The notes: generated by a model from the letters alone, not told the origin. Positions 24,066-33,407 are shown, counted from the stretch's first letter. The stretch is DNA of 64,000 nucleotides from Prochlorococcus marinus XMU1406 (GCF_017696055.1 NZ_JAAORG010000001.1:620001-684000); one strand, 5' to 3'. Made by a program: numbers and translations.

Positions 24066-24599
24066 AATTTTAAAAGTCAATCAAAAAAAAAAGACAATTT
24101 AAATCCTACTGATCGTCAAAACAAAATGTGGATATTTTTTTTAAAAAAGAGAAAATATTTTATTTTGCACATAGAAGATTTAATTCAATCAACATATTGT
24201 GGAAAACCCTGTTGAAAAACACTAAAAAAGTGGATAACTCTCGGGGAGCATGATCAAAACAAGCTTTTCTGGAATAATTTTTAAGTATTAATACTTCATC
24301 AAGAAAAGTTTAAATATAGTTTAAGATGCTTCATAATCTATTGTTATAACTGTGGGATCATTACTTTTATATTGATAAAAAGGATTTTTACTAGAAACTA
24401 GTGTTGAGAAAAAATTAAAAAATTTATTTTTGAATGATGTATCAAATTGACAATTAAAGTTAAGAAAAACAAAAGGAAACTTGAATTTTTGAAATTTTGT
24501 CTCATCTGTTTAAATTAAGTCTTGATTCGGTTTTCTCTATGGCAACACTTCCCAAACGCAAGATTAATCAAATAGGTTTGTATGAGTTAAATATTTAAA
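24066..24599. other. Long intergenic stretch with DnaA-box-like sites and a possible gene remnant
   Basis: Three DnaA-box-like 9-mers on one strand: TGTGGATAT (24127-24135), TGTGGAAAA (24198-24206) and AGTGGATAA (24229-24237). On the minus strand an open frame ending at 24321 reads NPFYQYKSNDPTVITIDYEAS without any standard start codon upstream, so it may be a decayed gene. Nothing else recognised. Confidence 0.35.
24127..24237. promoter_or_regulatory. Cluster of three DnaA-box-like 9-mers
   Basis: TGTGGATAT (24127-24135), TGTGGAAAA (24198-24206) and AGTGGATAA (24229-24237), all in the same orientation. Each differs by one base from TGTGGATAA or equals the cyanobacterial variant TGTGGAAAA. 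In such AT-rich DNA some matches arise by chance. Confidence 0.3.
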
Positions 24600-24836
24600 A
24601 TGACAGAAGAAAAAAAGGATTCAAAAAAATGTTCTGGGAAGAAAAACATTATGTTTGCCTATGGTTTTATACAACTTGGTTCTAGTTTCGTATCTGCACT
24701 AGCTTTAGCTGCTATTGCTTTTGGATTCTGTTCAGTAAAAAAAGAGTCTAAACTTTTTAATAAATGTGTTGACGAAATTATTGAAGATGGTGGTACTAAT
24801 TCAGAGGCGGTAAGGTATTGCAATGGGGGCATTTAA
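24600..24836 (+). CDS. Small single-span protein with C...CNGG tail
   Basis: 78 residues: lysine-rich start, one span (FIQLGSSFVSALALAAIAFGF), then SVKKESKLFNKCVDEI and a final CNGGI. The layout resembles the proteins at 16919 and 44611. Function unknown. Confidence 0.6.
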   Translation: MTEEKKDSKKCSGKKNIMFAYGFIQLGSSFVSALALAAIAFGFCSVKKESKLFNKCVDEIIEDGGTNSEAVRYCNGGI

Positions 24837-24858
24837 AAGTCTTTAACAGAAAAATTAA

Positions 24859-25101
24859 ATGGATTCGACAAGTGATTTGATAATTGACTCTTTAAAAGAG
24901 GAGCCAATTGGTGAAACTGATCACTTTATTTGGTTTATAACAGATATTGGTATTGTTGCCCTATTTAAAAAAGATGAGAACTTTGAAACTTATAGTTCGA
25001 ACGTCGAAATTGAGGCAAATAAAATTGCTTTGGATATAAGCAAAGAAGAAAAAGATTATCTCAAAATAAAAGAGAGACAGCTTTTCTTGTTTTATTCATA
25101 A
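24859..25101 (+). CDS. Small acidic hypothetical protein
   Basis: 80 residues, acidic, with a hydrophobic middle (DHFIWFITDIGIVALFKKD). Follows the 24600 gene by 22 bp in the same direction. No family recognised. Confidence 0.5.
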   Translation: MDSTSDLIIDSLKEEPIGETDHFIWFITDIGIVALFKKDENFETYSSNVEIEANKIALDISKEEKDYLKIKERQLFLFYS

Positions 25102-25121
25102 TCTAGGATTTAGTTCTTGAT

Positions 25122-25316
25122 TTAGTAAGATGGCTCAAGGTTAAAGGCCGTCTCAGTAATATTGTTTTCACTAATTAATTCGTAGGTTAGCTCTTTATTT
25201 AGGGCATTTATATAAGATGTATAAAGTTTCCCCCAAACAAATTCAAATTCATCTTTACTTAAATTCTTGAAAAGAATTTCTCCTTTGAAGTAAATGTGAT
25301 AAGAATCATTCATCAT
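25122..25316 (-). CDS. Small hypothetical protein
   Basis: 64 residues (YHIYFKGEILFKNLSKDEFEF..., then LNKELTYELISENN). Appears soluble; no family recognised. Confidence 0.5.
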   Translation of the reverse strand: MMNDSYHIYFKGEILFKNLSKDEFEFVWGKLYTSYINALNKELTYELISENNITETAFNLEPSY

Positions 25317-25411
25317 GGAAAATTAATCTTATCCTTTTTAACGCAGTGAAATATGTATGTAGTATAAGGCGCTACTAAAAAAAAATTTATATTTAGAAGT
25401 TAGAAATACTT

Positions 25412-25723
25412 TTAGACTATCCGTGTATTCATTTTTTGTTTTTTGAATAATCCGACTGTCTCATCAAGATCCATACAAGGCTGAATACTTATATCCATTA
25501 ACCTTCTCCAGGGATGCCATTGCTTCCAAATTGTCTCAAGAGAATCTGCACTCACTACAGAATGTCCAATCCCATTTTGAACCATAAAAATCCAAGAATG
25601 AACCTCATAGTTTTCAGGTCTGTTTTGGGGACCACCTGATTCGTACCAATTAATTAGCATTTCTGCCCCTTCTTCTTGATCCTCGCCATCTGTAAATTCG
25701 TAGGAAATCAAATACCTTTGCAT
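25412..25723 (-). CDS. DUF3303-family protein
   Basis: 103 residues. The pattern RYLISYEFTDG, then ALINWYESGGPQNRPE-like segment, HSWIFMVQNGIGHSVV and WKQWHPWRRLMDISIQP matches DUF3303, small cyanobacterial proteins with a ferredoxin-like fold and unknown function. Confidence 0.7.
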   Translation of the reverse strand: MQRYLISYEFTDGEDQEEGAEMLINWYESGGPQNRPENYEVHSWIFMVQNGIGHSVVSADSLETIWKQWHPWRRLMDISIQPCMDLDETVGLFKKQKMNTRIV

Positions 25724-26006
25724 ATAGATTATTGTTAAAATCTCTAAACCATTTTAACTCTAGATTTAGATATTGCCTCCCAATTTAATTAATGCTATGA
25801 AGTTTATAGAAGTGATTGTTTTAAATGACCGAAAAATTTGGGAAAATTAAAAAGAATATTTTGACTAATTTATCTTTTATAAATAAGACAATCTTGAAGT
25901 ATTTTCAAAACCATGATCTGTTCGTATAGCTCCAGTTAACAGATAAAATTTGATACTTTTTAAAATACCTTAAATTAGTTACCATATTTGTACTGTATAG
26001 ATACCA

Positions 26007-26390
26007 ATGATAAATAAAAAGGATCAAAGTGATCCAATTGATAATTTAGAGTATGAAAAAGTTCTAGAAGAAGAAATAATTAATTCGTACGAAAGTAAAT
26101 TTCAGAAAGATACTGAAGAAGATATTAAAAAGATTAAATTCTACAGACTCAAAAGAACTCCATTAGAAATATTAAATAGGTCATTTTTCTTTTTCTTTAT
26201 TGGAAGTTTTCTTTTCTCATTGTTTTTAGCTTATTCAGAAAGTAAGTTATGGTTCATACTTTATGTAATAAGTGCATTGTCATGTGTTTTCTATACTCCT
26301 AACAGAAAGGCACTTAAAGAATTAATAGCAGCTTGGCCAAATATAGAGGATCTCATTAAAGGGAGGAGTTTGTGGAGAAAAGGTAAGTAA
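26007..26390 (+). CDS. Two-span membrane protein, unknown
   Basis: 127 residues: acidic N-terminal half (EKVLEEEIINSYESKFQKDTE), then two hydrophobic segments (FFFFFIGSFLFSLFLAY, LWFILYVISALSCVFY) and a basic tail. First of three closely spaced plus-strand genes. Confidence 0.55.
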   Translation: MINKKDQSDPIDNLEYEKVLEEEIINSYESKFQKDTEEDIKKIKFYRLKRTPLEILNRSFFFFFIGSFLFSLFLAYSESKLWFILYVISALSCVFYTPNRKALKELIAAWPNIEDLIKGRSLWRKGK

Positions 26391-26397
26391 AAAGATT

Positions 26398-26490
26398 ATG
26401 AAACCGTTAAATTCATTTAAAAAGTGGTTATTAAATATTCTTGTGCCATACATTGAGGGCACCAACAAGAAGAAAGAGGATAAAAAATGA
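26398..26490 (+). CDS. Tiny hypothetical protein
   Basis: 30 residues (MKPLNSFKKWLLNILVPYIE, then a lysine-rich tail). Seven bases after the 26007 gene; its stop overlaps the next ATG as ATGA. Confidence 0.4.
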   Translation: MKPLNSFKKWLLNILVPYIEGTNKKKEDKK

Positions 26491-26624
26491 GTCTAATAAA
26501 GGTTGGAATTATTGTTGAAATTTTTTTGTTTGTGGGAGTTTTTTTATGGGTTAGGAAACTAACTAGTAATAAAGGTAGACAACCATCTCTATCAAAAAAA
26601 ACAATTAAAAATCTCAAATTTTAG
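26487..26624 (+). CDS. Tiny single-span membrane protein
   Basis: 45 residues, span KVGIIVEIFLFVGVFLW followed by a basic tail (RKLTSNKGRQPSLSKKT). Coupled to the preceding ORF by ATGA. Confidence 0.45.
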   Translation: MSLIKVGIIVEIFLFVGVFLWVRKLTSNKGRQPSLSKKTIKNLKF

Positions 26625-26744
26625 AATTTTGATCAAAAAATAAGGAATCTTTATAAAGAGATTAAATTTATGGGGAATTTATTTACTTTTTTCTCTCACT
26701 TTGTGTATGCAATCGGTTAGAACATCTATATCTTTCTTAAAAAT

Positions 26745-27098
26745 ATGGTTTCCTCCATTCAAGGTCTTGCTCCAATAACCAATCCATTAAATAGTGTCTT
26801 AGTAGAAAAGAAACTAATAAATGTTGATCAAAAGTTTATTCAACTTGTTTCTCTGGCAGAAGGTTTACCTCGTACAGAAGTTATTGAAAGTGGAAGGAAT
26901 TATTGGAGAGGTGTTTGTAGGAGCTTGATTTTTAGATTTCCTGATGACCTTGAAATTTTAAAGCTTGATGTAAGAAGTTATGTAGATAGATCTAAAGGAA
27001 TCATTCAGATAAGATCTGCAGCCAGATTAGGTCAATCAGATTTAGGCGTTAATCTAAGAAGAGTGGAATACTTGTTTAATCAATTAGAGCAATTTTAA
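26745..27098 (+). CDS. DUF1499-like protein
   Basis: 117 residues. The C-terminal half RFPDDLEILKLDVRS, DRSKGIIQIRSAARLGQSDLG and NLRRVEYLFNQL carries the DUF1499 signature (IxxRSxSRxGxSDxGxNxxR), with Ala in one Ser position. Family function unknown; shorter than most members. Confidence 0.7.
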   Translation: MVSSIQGLAPITNPLNSVLVEKKLINVDQKFIQLVSLAEGLPRTEVIESGRNYWRGVCRSLIFRFPDDLEILKLDVRSYVDRSKGIIQIRSAARLGQSDLGVNLRRVEYLFNQLEQF

Positions 27099-27175
27099 TT
27101 AATCTGTTTTTTATAAATTTAAGGTTCTTTTTACTAAATAGGTGTGCTTTAATTCATAAGAATATTTGAATTGCC

Positions 27176-27307
27176 ATGGTAAAGATAATCTTAGTTGGAA
27201 TTATTGTCGCACTTGTATATTCTCAACCTGACCTTCGTCTTACCGTCGCTGATTGGTTAAAAGCAGCTTCTGATTTTCTTATTGAATCAGTACAAGTAAA
27301 ACCTTGA
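27176..27307 (+). CDS. Tiny membrane or secreted protein
   Basis: 43 residues, hydrophobic start (VKIILVGIIVALVYS) then LRLTVADWLKAASDFLIESVQVKP. ATG 27176. No family recognised. Confidence 0.5.
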   Translation: MVKIILVGIIVALVYSQPDLRLTVADWLKAASDFLIESVQVKP

Positions 27308-27490
27308 ATTAATTTTTAATGAAGCATTAAAAGAGACCTGAGACAGTAATCATTTGTTTAATGCATACAGCTACGAAAATAAATATTATTATCCTGCTTA
27401 ATATGTATTTCACTTCAACAAATAAATAGTTTTAGGAACATAATAGAAAATTTTTTTGAAATTTTTGAATAGTTAACGATAATAAGGGAT

Positions 27491-28546
27491 ATGAAGCTTA
27501 GATTATTTGAGTTCTATTTTATTAAAGACTATTTAAGGCCTTGGTTTGGTCTTATTTATTCTTTATTCTTTCTGTTTTTTTTAGGTGCAATTGGCTATCG
27601 AATAACAGAGGGGTGGGAATGGAGTGATTGCTTATGGATGGTTCTAATCACAATAACCACTATTGGTTTTGGAGAAGTTCAACCTTTAAGTCCTGAAGGC
27701 AGAATCGTAACTGTTTTAGTAATCGTTGGCGGATTGATCTTTATTCAATTTACCTTTCAAAAAGCTGTTAGATTATTCGAATCTGGCTATTTTCAAAGAG
27801 TAAACGAATTACGTTTTAAAAGACTTCTTAGAAAAATGGAAAATCATGTAATTTTGTGCGGATATGGGAGGGTAGGTCAGGAAATATCTAACCAAATAAA
27901 AACGCAAAATATTCCAATTATTGTGGTTGAGAGCGATGAAGATAGAAAAAAGATTGCGGAAGAAAATGGTTTAGAAGTTCTTTGTGCTGATGCAACTCTT
28001 GACGAGACTTTAAAACTAGCAGGATTAGAAAAATGCAAAAGTTTGGTTGTTACCTTACCTAATGATGCGGCTAATTTATATGTCGTTTTAAGCGCCAAAG
28101 GAATAAGAAGTTCTATAAGAGTAATTGCAAGAGCTGGAACTGAAGAAGCTGCAAGTAAGTTGAGATTAGCTGGTGCAAGTATAGTTGTAAGTCCTTATAT
28201 CGCAGCTGGAAGAGCAATGGCATCCATGGCATTAAGACCTATTGCTATTGACTTTCTAGATCTTCTTGCTGGAAGTGAATGTGAAATTGAAGAATTTGAA
28301 TTAAGTAATGATATTAGTCTTTTTGAAACTGCAGAGAAAAGATCACTTTCTGAACTTGGAATAGGTAAAAAAAGCGGTGCAAAAATTTTAGCTATTAAAG
28401 AAAATGAAAAGTTGTTCACTAATCCTGGTGGTAACTTTATACTTCAGCCAGGTCAGGTATTAATAGCATTTGGTAGTAAAGAACAACTAAATATTTTGAA
28501 CGGATTATTAGGAAATCTTGTCGTAGCGGTAGAGCTATTAAAATAG
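27491..28546 (+). CDS. RCK-regulated potassium channel
   Basis: MthK-like two-transmembrane K+ channel. Two N-terminal spans flank a pore helix and the selectivity filter TTIGFGE (residues 56-62). A cytoplasmic RCK domain follows with the Rossmann motif GYGRVG (124-129), acidic residue at VVESDED, and a C-terminal TrkA-C module ending ILQPGQVLIAFGS. 351 residues, complete. Nucleotide or ion gating is inferred from the family. Confidence 0.9.
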   Translation: MKLRLFEFYFIKDYLRPWFGLIYSLFFLFFLGAIGYRITEGWEWSDCLWMVLITITTIGFGEVQPLSPEGRIVTVLVIVGGLIFIQFTFQKAVRLFESGYFQRVNELRFKRLLRKMENHVILCGYGRVGQEISNQIKTQNIPIIVVESDEDRKKIAEENGLEVLCADATLDETLKLAGLEKCKSLVVTLPNDAANLYVVLSAKGIRSSIRVIARAGTEEAASKLRLAGASIVVSPYIAAGRAMASMALRPIAIDFLDLLAGSECEIEEFELSNDISLFETAEKRSLSELGIGKKSGAKILAIKENEKLFTNPGGNFILQPGQVLIAFGSKEQLNILNGLLGNLVVAVELLK

Positions 28547-28645
28547 ATATATCAAAATAATTTGATATATAAATCTTTCAATTTTTTAATTTATTAAAGG
28601 CTGTAAATTATCTTTATAAATATCAAACCTAGTTCTCATTACATA

Positions 28646-29617
28646 GTGGGCATTTTCAAAAAAACACTCATTTTATCTTCTGTAATTTCATTAATACTTT
28701 CTCCATCTGCGATGGCTTCAAAAAGATTGAGTGGAGCTGGTGCAACATTTCCTTCAAAAATTTATACAAGATGGTTTTTTGACTTAGCTAAAGCTGGAGG
28801 CCCTAGAGTTAATTATCAAGCAGTAGGTTCTGGATCTGGAAGAAAAGCCTTTATAGACGAAACTGTAAATTTTGGTGCATCAGATGAGCCTATGAAAGAT
28901 TCTGATATAGAGAAAGTTACAAGAGGACTTGTTCAAATACCGATGGTAGGCGGAACAATTGCGTTTGGATATAACTATGATTGCGACTTGAAACTAACTC
29001 AAGAGCAGGCTGTTCAAGTAGCAATGGGAATGATAAAAGATTGGAAGGAATTAGGATGTAAATCAGGAAAATTAACTTGGACGCATCGTTCCGATGGTTC
29101 AGGCACGACTAAAGCTTTTACTAATTCTATGGAAGCTTTCTCTAAAAGTTGGAATTTAGGTACTGGTAAATCTGTTAAATGGCCTTCGGGAGTTGGAGCA
29201 AAAGGTAATTCTGGTGTTGCGGGTGTTATACAAAATACTCCCGGAGCAATTGGTTATGTCAATCAATCATATATAAAAGGGAAGGTAAGAGCTGCAGCTT
29301 TACAAAATCTTTCTGACGAATTCGTTACTCCGAATACTGAAGCAGGAGCAATAGCTTTAAATGGAATAAATCTTGATAAGAACTTGGCTGGTAAAAATGC
29401 AAACCCTACTGCTAAAGGAGCTTATCCAATAGCAACCCTAACTTGGATACTCGCTTATGAAAAAGGTAATGGTAGGAATACCAATGCAATTCAAGATACA
29501 TTCTATAAATTGCTCAGCGATGAATACCAATCAAAAGCTCCTGCCTTAGGTTTCGTTCCCTTGAAAGGAGAAATTTTAAAAAAATCAAGAGCCGCCGTAA
29601 AAAAAATAGGTAGATAA
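28646..29617 (+). CDS. pstS: Phosphate ABC transporter substrate-binding protein
   Basis: Periplasmic high-affinity phosphate receptor. Start is GTG 28646. Signal peptide ends near AMASK, followed by the PstS landmarks LSGAGATFPSKIY, FGASDEPM, THRSDGSGTTKAF and PSGVGAKGNSGV, which line the phosphate site. 323 residues. It heads the pstS-C-A-B cluster. A short inverted repeat (TATATCAAA/TTTGATATA) lies near 28547-28570 between it and the channel gene. Confidence 0.96.
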   Translation: MGIFKKTLILSSVISLILSPSAMASKRLSGAGATFPSKIYTRWFFDLAKAGGPRVNYQAVGSGSGRKAFIDETVNFGASDEPMKDSDIEKVTRGLVQIPMVGGTIAFGYNYDCDLKLTQEQAVQVAMGMIKDWKELGCKSGKLTWTHRSDGSGTTKAFTNSMEAFSKSWNLGTGKSVKWPSGVGAKGNSGVAGVIQNTPGAIGYVNQSYIKGKVRAAALQNLSDEFVTPNTEAGAIALNGINLDKNLAGKNANPTAKGAYPIATLTWILAYEKGNGRNTNAIQDTFYKLLSDEYQSKAPALGFVPLKGEILKKSRAAVKKIGR

Positions 29618-29722
29618 ATTTTTCAATCCATGTCAAATTATCATGACTTTCATATACCTTTAACCCCTCTTAAAGTCTTTTACAACATTTAGTAGTAGAT
29701 TTATAGAGATATTCTTTTTTTA

Positions 29723-30670
29723 ATGGAAGAGAAATTAACTCTTTTCAAGAATCGTAAAAGATTCGGTATCGAAAAAAATATAGATATTATCTTCAAGAAT
29801 ACTGCTCTAGTCTTGTCTAGTTTCGTAGCAATAATACTTTTAGGAATTATTTTAGTAGTCTTTTTTCAGTCATTTGAATCCTTTTCAAGGTATGGCTTGA
29901 AGTTTCTCGTAACCTCTGAATGGAATCCAGTAAAAGATGAATATGGAGCTTTTACTGCAATATATGGCACATTAGTAACTTCATTCCTGTCGCTATTAAT
30001 AACTATCCCTTTGGGAGTTGGAACTGCAATATTTATTACCGAAGACTTTGTGCCTAAAGTTGTTAGAGAAATAATAGGTTCTTTTGTTGAATTATTAGCA
30101 GCTATTCCATCAGTTGTATTAGGACTTTGGGCAATATTTGTTATGGAACCTTTTTTTAGAGCATTTTTTGTCTTTTTACATAATTTCTTTGGTTGGATAC
30201 CTTTATTCAGTACTGAACCTACAGGTAGGAATTCTTTGCTAGCAATATTAATTTTAGTCGTGATGCTTTTGCCAATTGTGACCTCCATTGCAAGAGATTC
30301 ACTCAATCAGGTTCCTAAAAAGCTTAGAAATGCAGCATATGGAATTGGAGCAAGTAGATGGAAAACAATATTTTCAGTAATCTTGCCAGCAGGGTTATCA
30401 GGAATTATGGCAGGTGTTTTATTAGCTTTAGGCAGAGCGATGGGAGAAACTATGGCTGTGACAATGATTATTGGTAATTCCAATGCATTTAGTTGGTCTC
30501 TATTATCTCCTGGATATACCATTTCTTCCATGCTTGCAAACCAGTTTGGCGAGGCTGATGGAAGTCAGGTTTCATCACTCTTTTATGCAGCTTTTGTACT
30601 GATGATCCTATCTTTAGTTGTTAATATCTTTGCGCAATGGCTAGTTAAGAAATTTAGTCTCAAATATTAG
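29723..30670 (+). CDS. pstC: Phosphate ABC transporter permease PstC
   Basis: Inner-membrane permease of 315 residues with about six spans. Family marks are EYGAFTAIYGTLVTSFLS, PSVVLGLWAIFV, and the EAA loop NAAYGIGASRWKTIFSVILP that contacts PstB. Separated from pstS by 105 bp that include T/C-rich TTTAAC-like words, possibly a degenerate Pho box. Confidence 0.95.
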   Translation: MEEKLTLFKNRKRFGIEKNIDIIFKNTALVLSSFVAIILLGIILVVFFQSFESFSRYGLKFLVTSEWNPVKDEYGAFTAIYGTLVTSFLSLLITIPLGVGTAIFITEDFVPKVVREIIGSFVELLAAIPSVVLGLWAIFVMEPFFRAFFVFLHNFFGWIPLFSTEPTGRNSLLAILILVVMLLPIVTSIARDSLNQVPKKLRNAAYGIGASRWKTIFSVILPAGLSGIMAGVLLALGRAMGETMAVTMIIGNSNAFSWSLLSPGYTISSMLANQFGEADGSQVSSLFYAAFVLMILSLVVNIFAQWLVKKFSLKY

Positions 30671-30676
30671 ATAATT

Positions 30677-31570
30677 ATGAATTCTCTTTATTACCAGAAA
30701 AGATTATCAAGAAATATAGGAGATAAATTCTTTACTTCTTTATCAGTAATTTGTGCATTGATCGCAATACTACCTTTGATTTTTCTGGTCACTTATATTC
30801 TCATCAAAGGTGGATCCCAAATCACACCAGAACTATTTACTTTAGAACCAAATCCCCCTGGAGATGATTTAGATGCAGGTGGTATTAATCCTGCATTGAT
30901 CGGAACATTAATAATAACTACCATTGCTTCAATTATCGCTATACCAGTAGGTGTTGGTGGTGGAATATATCTAGCTGAATACTCCAAAGGTGGAGCTTTT
31001 TCAAGATTTATCAGATTCGGGGTAAATGTTTTAGCTGGAGTCCCTTCAATTATTGCTGGAGTATTTATTTATGCCTTAATTGTTTCAACAAAGATCTTAT
31101 TTGGAAGTATGTACAGTGGCTTGGCCGGAGGTATGGCACTTTCAATATTAATGTTGCCTACTGTGATTAAAACGACTGATGAAGGTTTAAAGCTGGTGCC
31201 TAATGAGTTGAGATATGCGTCTCTTGGCGTTGGAGCAAGTATGTGTACAACCATATTAAAAGTTACACTACCTTCCGCATTTAGATCTATTGCTACTGGC
31301 GTTGTACTTGGTATCGCAAGAGCTGCAGGTGAAACAGCACCTTTGATATTTACGGCTTTATTCTCTTACTACTACATAACAGGCTTTGGAGACTTGTTTT
31401 ATGAGATGGGTTCTTTGGCTGTATTGATATACAACTTTGCCCTTGAACCTTACGATGCCCAGAATAAACTAGCTTGGGCAGCTTCCTTTATTCTTGTTTT
31501 ATCGATACTATCAGTAAATATATTTTCAAGGATATTAGCCGCTTTTACTGAGAAAACTAAGAGGGTATAA
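30677..31570 (+). CDS. pstA: Phosphate ABC transporter permease PstA
   Basis: Partner permease to PstC, 297 residues. Contains GGINPALIGTLIITTIASI, GVPSIIAGVFIYAL and the EAA loop YASLGVGASMCTTILKVTLP. It starts 6 bp after pstC and ends directly before pstB, so the three form one operon. Confidence 0.95.
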   Translation: MNSLYYQKRLSRNIGDKFFTSLSVICALIAILPLIFLVTYILIKGGSQITPELFTLEPNPPGDDLDAGGINPALIGTLIITTIASIIAIPVGVGGGIYLAEYSKGGAFSRFIRFGVNVLAGVPSIIAGVFIYALIVSTKILFGSMYSGLAGGMALSILMLPTVIKTTDEGLKLVPNELRYASLGVGASMCTTILKVTLPSAFRSIATGVVLGIARAAGETAPLIFTALFSYYYITGFGDLFYEMGSLAVLIYNFALEPYDAQNKLAWAASFILVLSILSVNIFSRILAAFTEKTKRV

Positions 31571-32380
31571 ATGATTAAAACTAATAAAAAAATTCCAAAA
31601 AATATCATTTTATCCCTTGAGAATGTCTCTATTAGCTATGGAACTTTTGAAGCCGTAAGAAATGTTTTTTGTAACTTTAAAAAAGGGAATATTACCTCCC
31701 TTATTGGACCTTCAGGTTGTGGTAAATCAACTATTCTTAGATCTCTAAACAGAATGAACGATTTAATTCCTAATTGCTCATTAAAAGGGACTGTCCTGTT
31801 TGATGGAACTAATATTTACGATAAAAGAGTAGATCCAGTTGAAGTGAGAAGAAGAATAGGAATGGTCTTTCAACAACCTAATCCTTTTCCTAAATCTATC
31901 TATGAAAATATTGCGTTTGGAGCAAGAATTAATGGCTTTACTGGAGATATGGATGAATTAGTGGAGAGCTCACTTAGAAAAGCAGCTTTATGGGACGAAT
32001 GTAAGGATAAATTGAATGATAGTGGTTACTCTTTATCTGGTGGACAACAACAAAGATTATGTATCGCTAGAACCATTGCAATTGAACCTGAAATAATTCT
32101 CATGGATGAGCCTTGTTCAGCATTAGATCCAATCTCGACTTTAAAAATAGAAGAGACGATGCATGAACTTAAGAAGAATTACACAATAATAATCGTTACC
32201 CATAATATGCAACAGGCATTAAGAGTTAGTGATATGACTGCATTTTTTAATGCTATTGAATATGAAGACGGCGATGGAGGTAAAGTCGGATATCTTGCAG
32301 AATTTAATTCTACTAAGAAAATTTTTAATTCTCCCAAAGAAAAGACTACTCAGGAATACATATCAGGTAAATTTGGTTGA
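31571..32380 (+). CDS. pstB: Phosphate ABC transporter ATPase PstB
   Basis: ATPase driving phosphate uptake, 269 residues. Walker A is GPSGCGKST, signature [13 protein letters not shown], Walker [13 protein letters not shown], followed by VTHNM. The motif [18 protein letters not shown] is typical of PstB. Last gene of the operon; phoB, phoR and phoU are not nearby. Confidence 0.97.
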   Translation: MIKTNKKIPKNIILSLENVSISYGTFEAVRNVFCNFKKGNITSLIGPSGCGKSTILRSLNRMNDLIPNCSLKGTVLFDGTNIYDKRVDPVEVRRRIGMVFQQPNPFPKSIYENIAFGARINGFTGDMDELVESSLRKAALWDECKDKLNDSGYSLSGGQQQRLCIARTIAIEPEIILMDEPCSALDPISTLKIEETMHELKKNYTIIIVTHNMQQALRVSDMTAFFNAIEYEDGDGGKVGYLAEFNSTKKIFNSPKEKTTQEYISGKFG

Positions 32381-32488
32381 TGTTTAATTTTTACTTTTAA
32401 AAGAAAAATTTTTACCTTAAACAGGGGCTAGGGGTAGACAAACAGTATAAATACCTATATAGTTATTTCGAATTAATAAAGTTTATCT

Positions 32489-32578
32489 TTGAAAAACTAC
32501 CCTTTTCTACCTTTCTTGATTTTTGCAGGAGCTCTCATAACAACTGCAACAATAGGATTGCCCGTATTTACTTCATAA
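32489..32578 (+). CDS. Tiny single-span membrane protein
   Basis: 29 residues from TTG 32489: one span (FLPFLIFAGALITTATIGL) with PVFTS at the end. The TTG start is weakly supported; no ribosome-binding site is clear. Confidence 0.4.
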   Translation: MKNYPFLPFLIFAGALITTATIGLPVFTS

Positions 32579-32608
32579 TTTAAGAGTATTTCTTTTTCAG
32601 GTAATCTT

Positions 32609-32764
32609 ATGGTTTCAATATTAAATAAAGAATTAATTGGAAGTCCTCATAAAACCTTAATAAAGGGAAATTTATTTGACTTTATAAAAAAAAGAGAGAA
32701 TATGAATCTGTGTGGGAGTGAAAAATCTGTATTAAAACCATTTTTAAAAGTGGTTAATTTCTAA
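32609..32764 (+). CDS. Small hypothetical protein
   Basis: 51 residues, mixed basic (NKELIGSPHKTLIKGNLFDF...). Clean ATG and stop; no family recognised. Confidence 0.35.
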   Translation: MVSILNKELIGSPHKTLIKGNLFDFIKKRENMNLCGSEKSVLKPFLKVVNF

Positions 32765-32774
32765 TTTATTTATC

Positions 32775-32921
32775 ATGGATAAAACTAAAGAACAGTTAGA
32801 AAAATTAAGAGAAGTAGCAGAAGCATCTCTAACAAAAACGGATGAACTTCAAAAAGTTCTTGCTCAAATCGAAGCTTTAATGTCTAGAGAAGAATCACAA
32901 ACATTATCAAAGAAGAAGTAA
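32775..32921 (+). CDS. Small coiled-coil protein
   Basis: 48 residues, helical throughout (KEQLEKLREVAEASLTKTDE, VLAQIEALMSREES). Heptad-like spacing of leucines suggests a short coiled coil. Starts 10 bp after the previous ORF. Confidence 0.45.
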   Translation: MDKTKEQLEKLREVAEASLTKTDELQKVLAQIEALMSREESQTLSKKK

Positions 32922-33031
32922 TTATTTAAAAAATAATTTTAGGTTTTGTACTTTTAATTACACCTCTACAAATCCATTGTAGTTATTAATTGGTTATGCA
33001 GAACCCGTTCCAAAGTTTTCTGTTAGGTCTC

Positions 33032-33068
33032 GAGGTCTTACCTTCTTTAAGTAAAAGACCTCTTTAAA
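33032..33068 (+). terminator. Hairpin, possible terminator
   Basis: GAGGTCTT (33032-33039) pairs with AAGACCTC (33055-33062), followed by TTTAAATT. T-tract is short, so efficiency is uncertain; it separates the plus-strand small genes from the minus-strand gene at 33105. Confidence 0.45.
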
Positions 33069-33104
33069 TTGTATGTTTTTATTATATTTTTATAACCTGC
33101 TTAT

Positions 33105-33407
33105 TTAGTTGATTACTTTATAGATTTCTTTCAAGCAGACATTTACATCGAAAGATTCAGTATTTACAACTTCTAATCCTGTTTTTTGTGTAACTTCAAC
33201 AGTGGCATTGCATTCGTCTTGTTTAAGAGCCATGTAACTTGGCTTTTTATTTTCCATGTCTAGTTCAAGACTTGATTCAGTTTCTTCCTTGTATTGCTCC
33301 ATTACTAGTGTAAGTGCTTCTATTTCAACGGAAAAATTATCATTTGCTTTTGCCCCAAATGGCATGAAAAGAAATGGAAATAAAATCAAGGCTATTAATT
33401 TTTTCAT
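33105..33407 (-). CDS. Small secreted protein, unknown
   Basis: 100 residues with a clear signal peptide (KKLIALILFPFLFMPFGAKA, cut before NDN) and an acidic mature part with two cysteines (DECNAT, VNVCLKE) that could form a disulfide. No family recognised. Confidence 0.6.
   Translation of the reverse strand: MKKLIALILFPFLFMPFGAKANDNFSVEIEALTLVMEQYKEETESSLELDMENKKPSYMALKQDECNATVEVTQKTGLEVVNTESFDVNVCLKEIYKVIN

Noticed and set aside
28544-28573. Inverted repeat TATATCAAA/TTTGATATA as terminator after the channel gene
   Set aside because: Stem is almost pure A-T and no T run follows, so termination is not supported.
29655-29690. Pho box upstream of pstC
   Set aside because: TTTAAC/CTTAAA words occur but the spacing is irregular, so I do not call it as a site.
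29866-30306. 146-codon open frame opposite pstC
   Set aside because: Shadow of the permease gene on the other strand.
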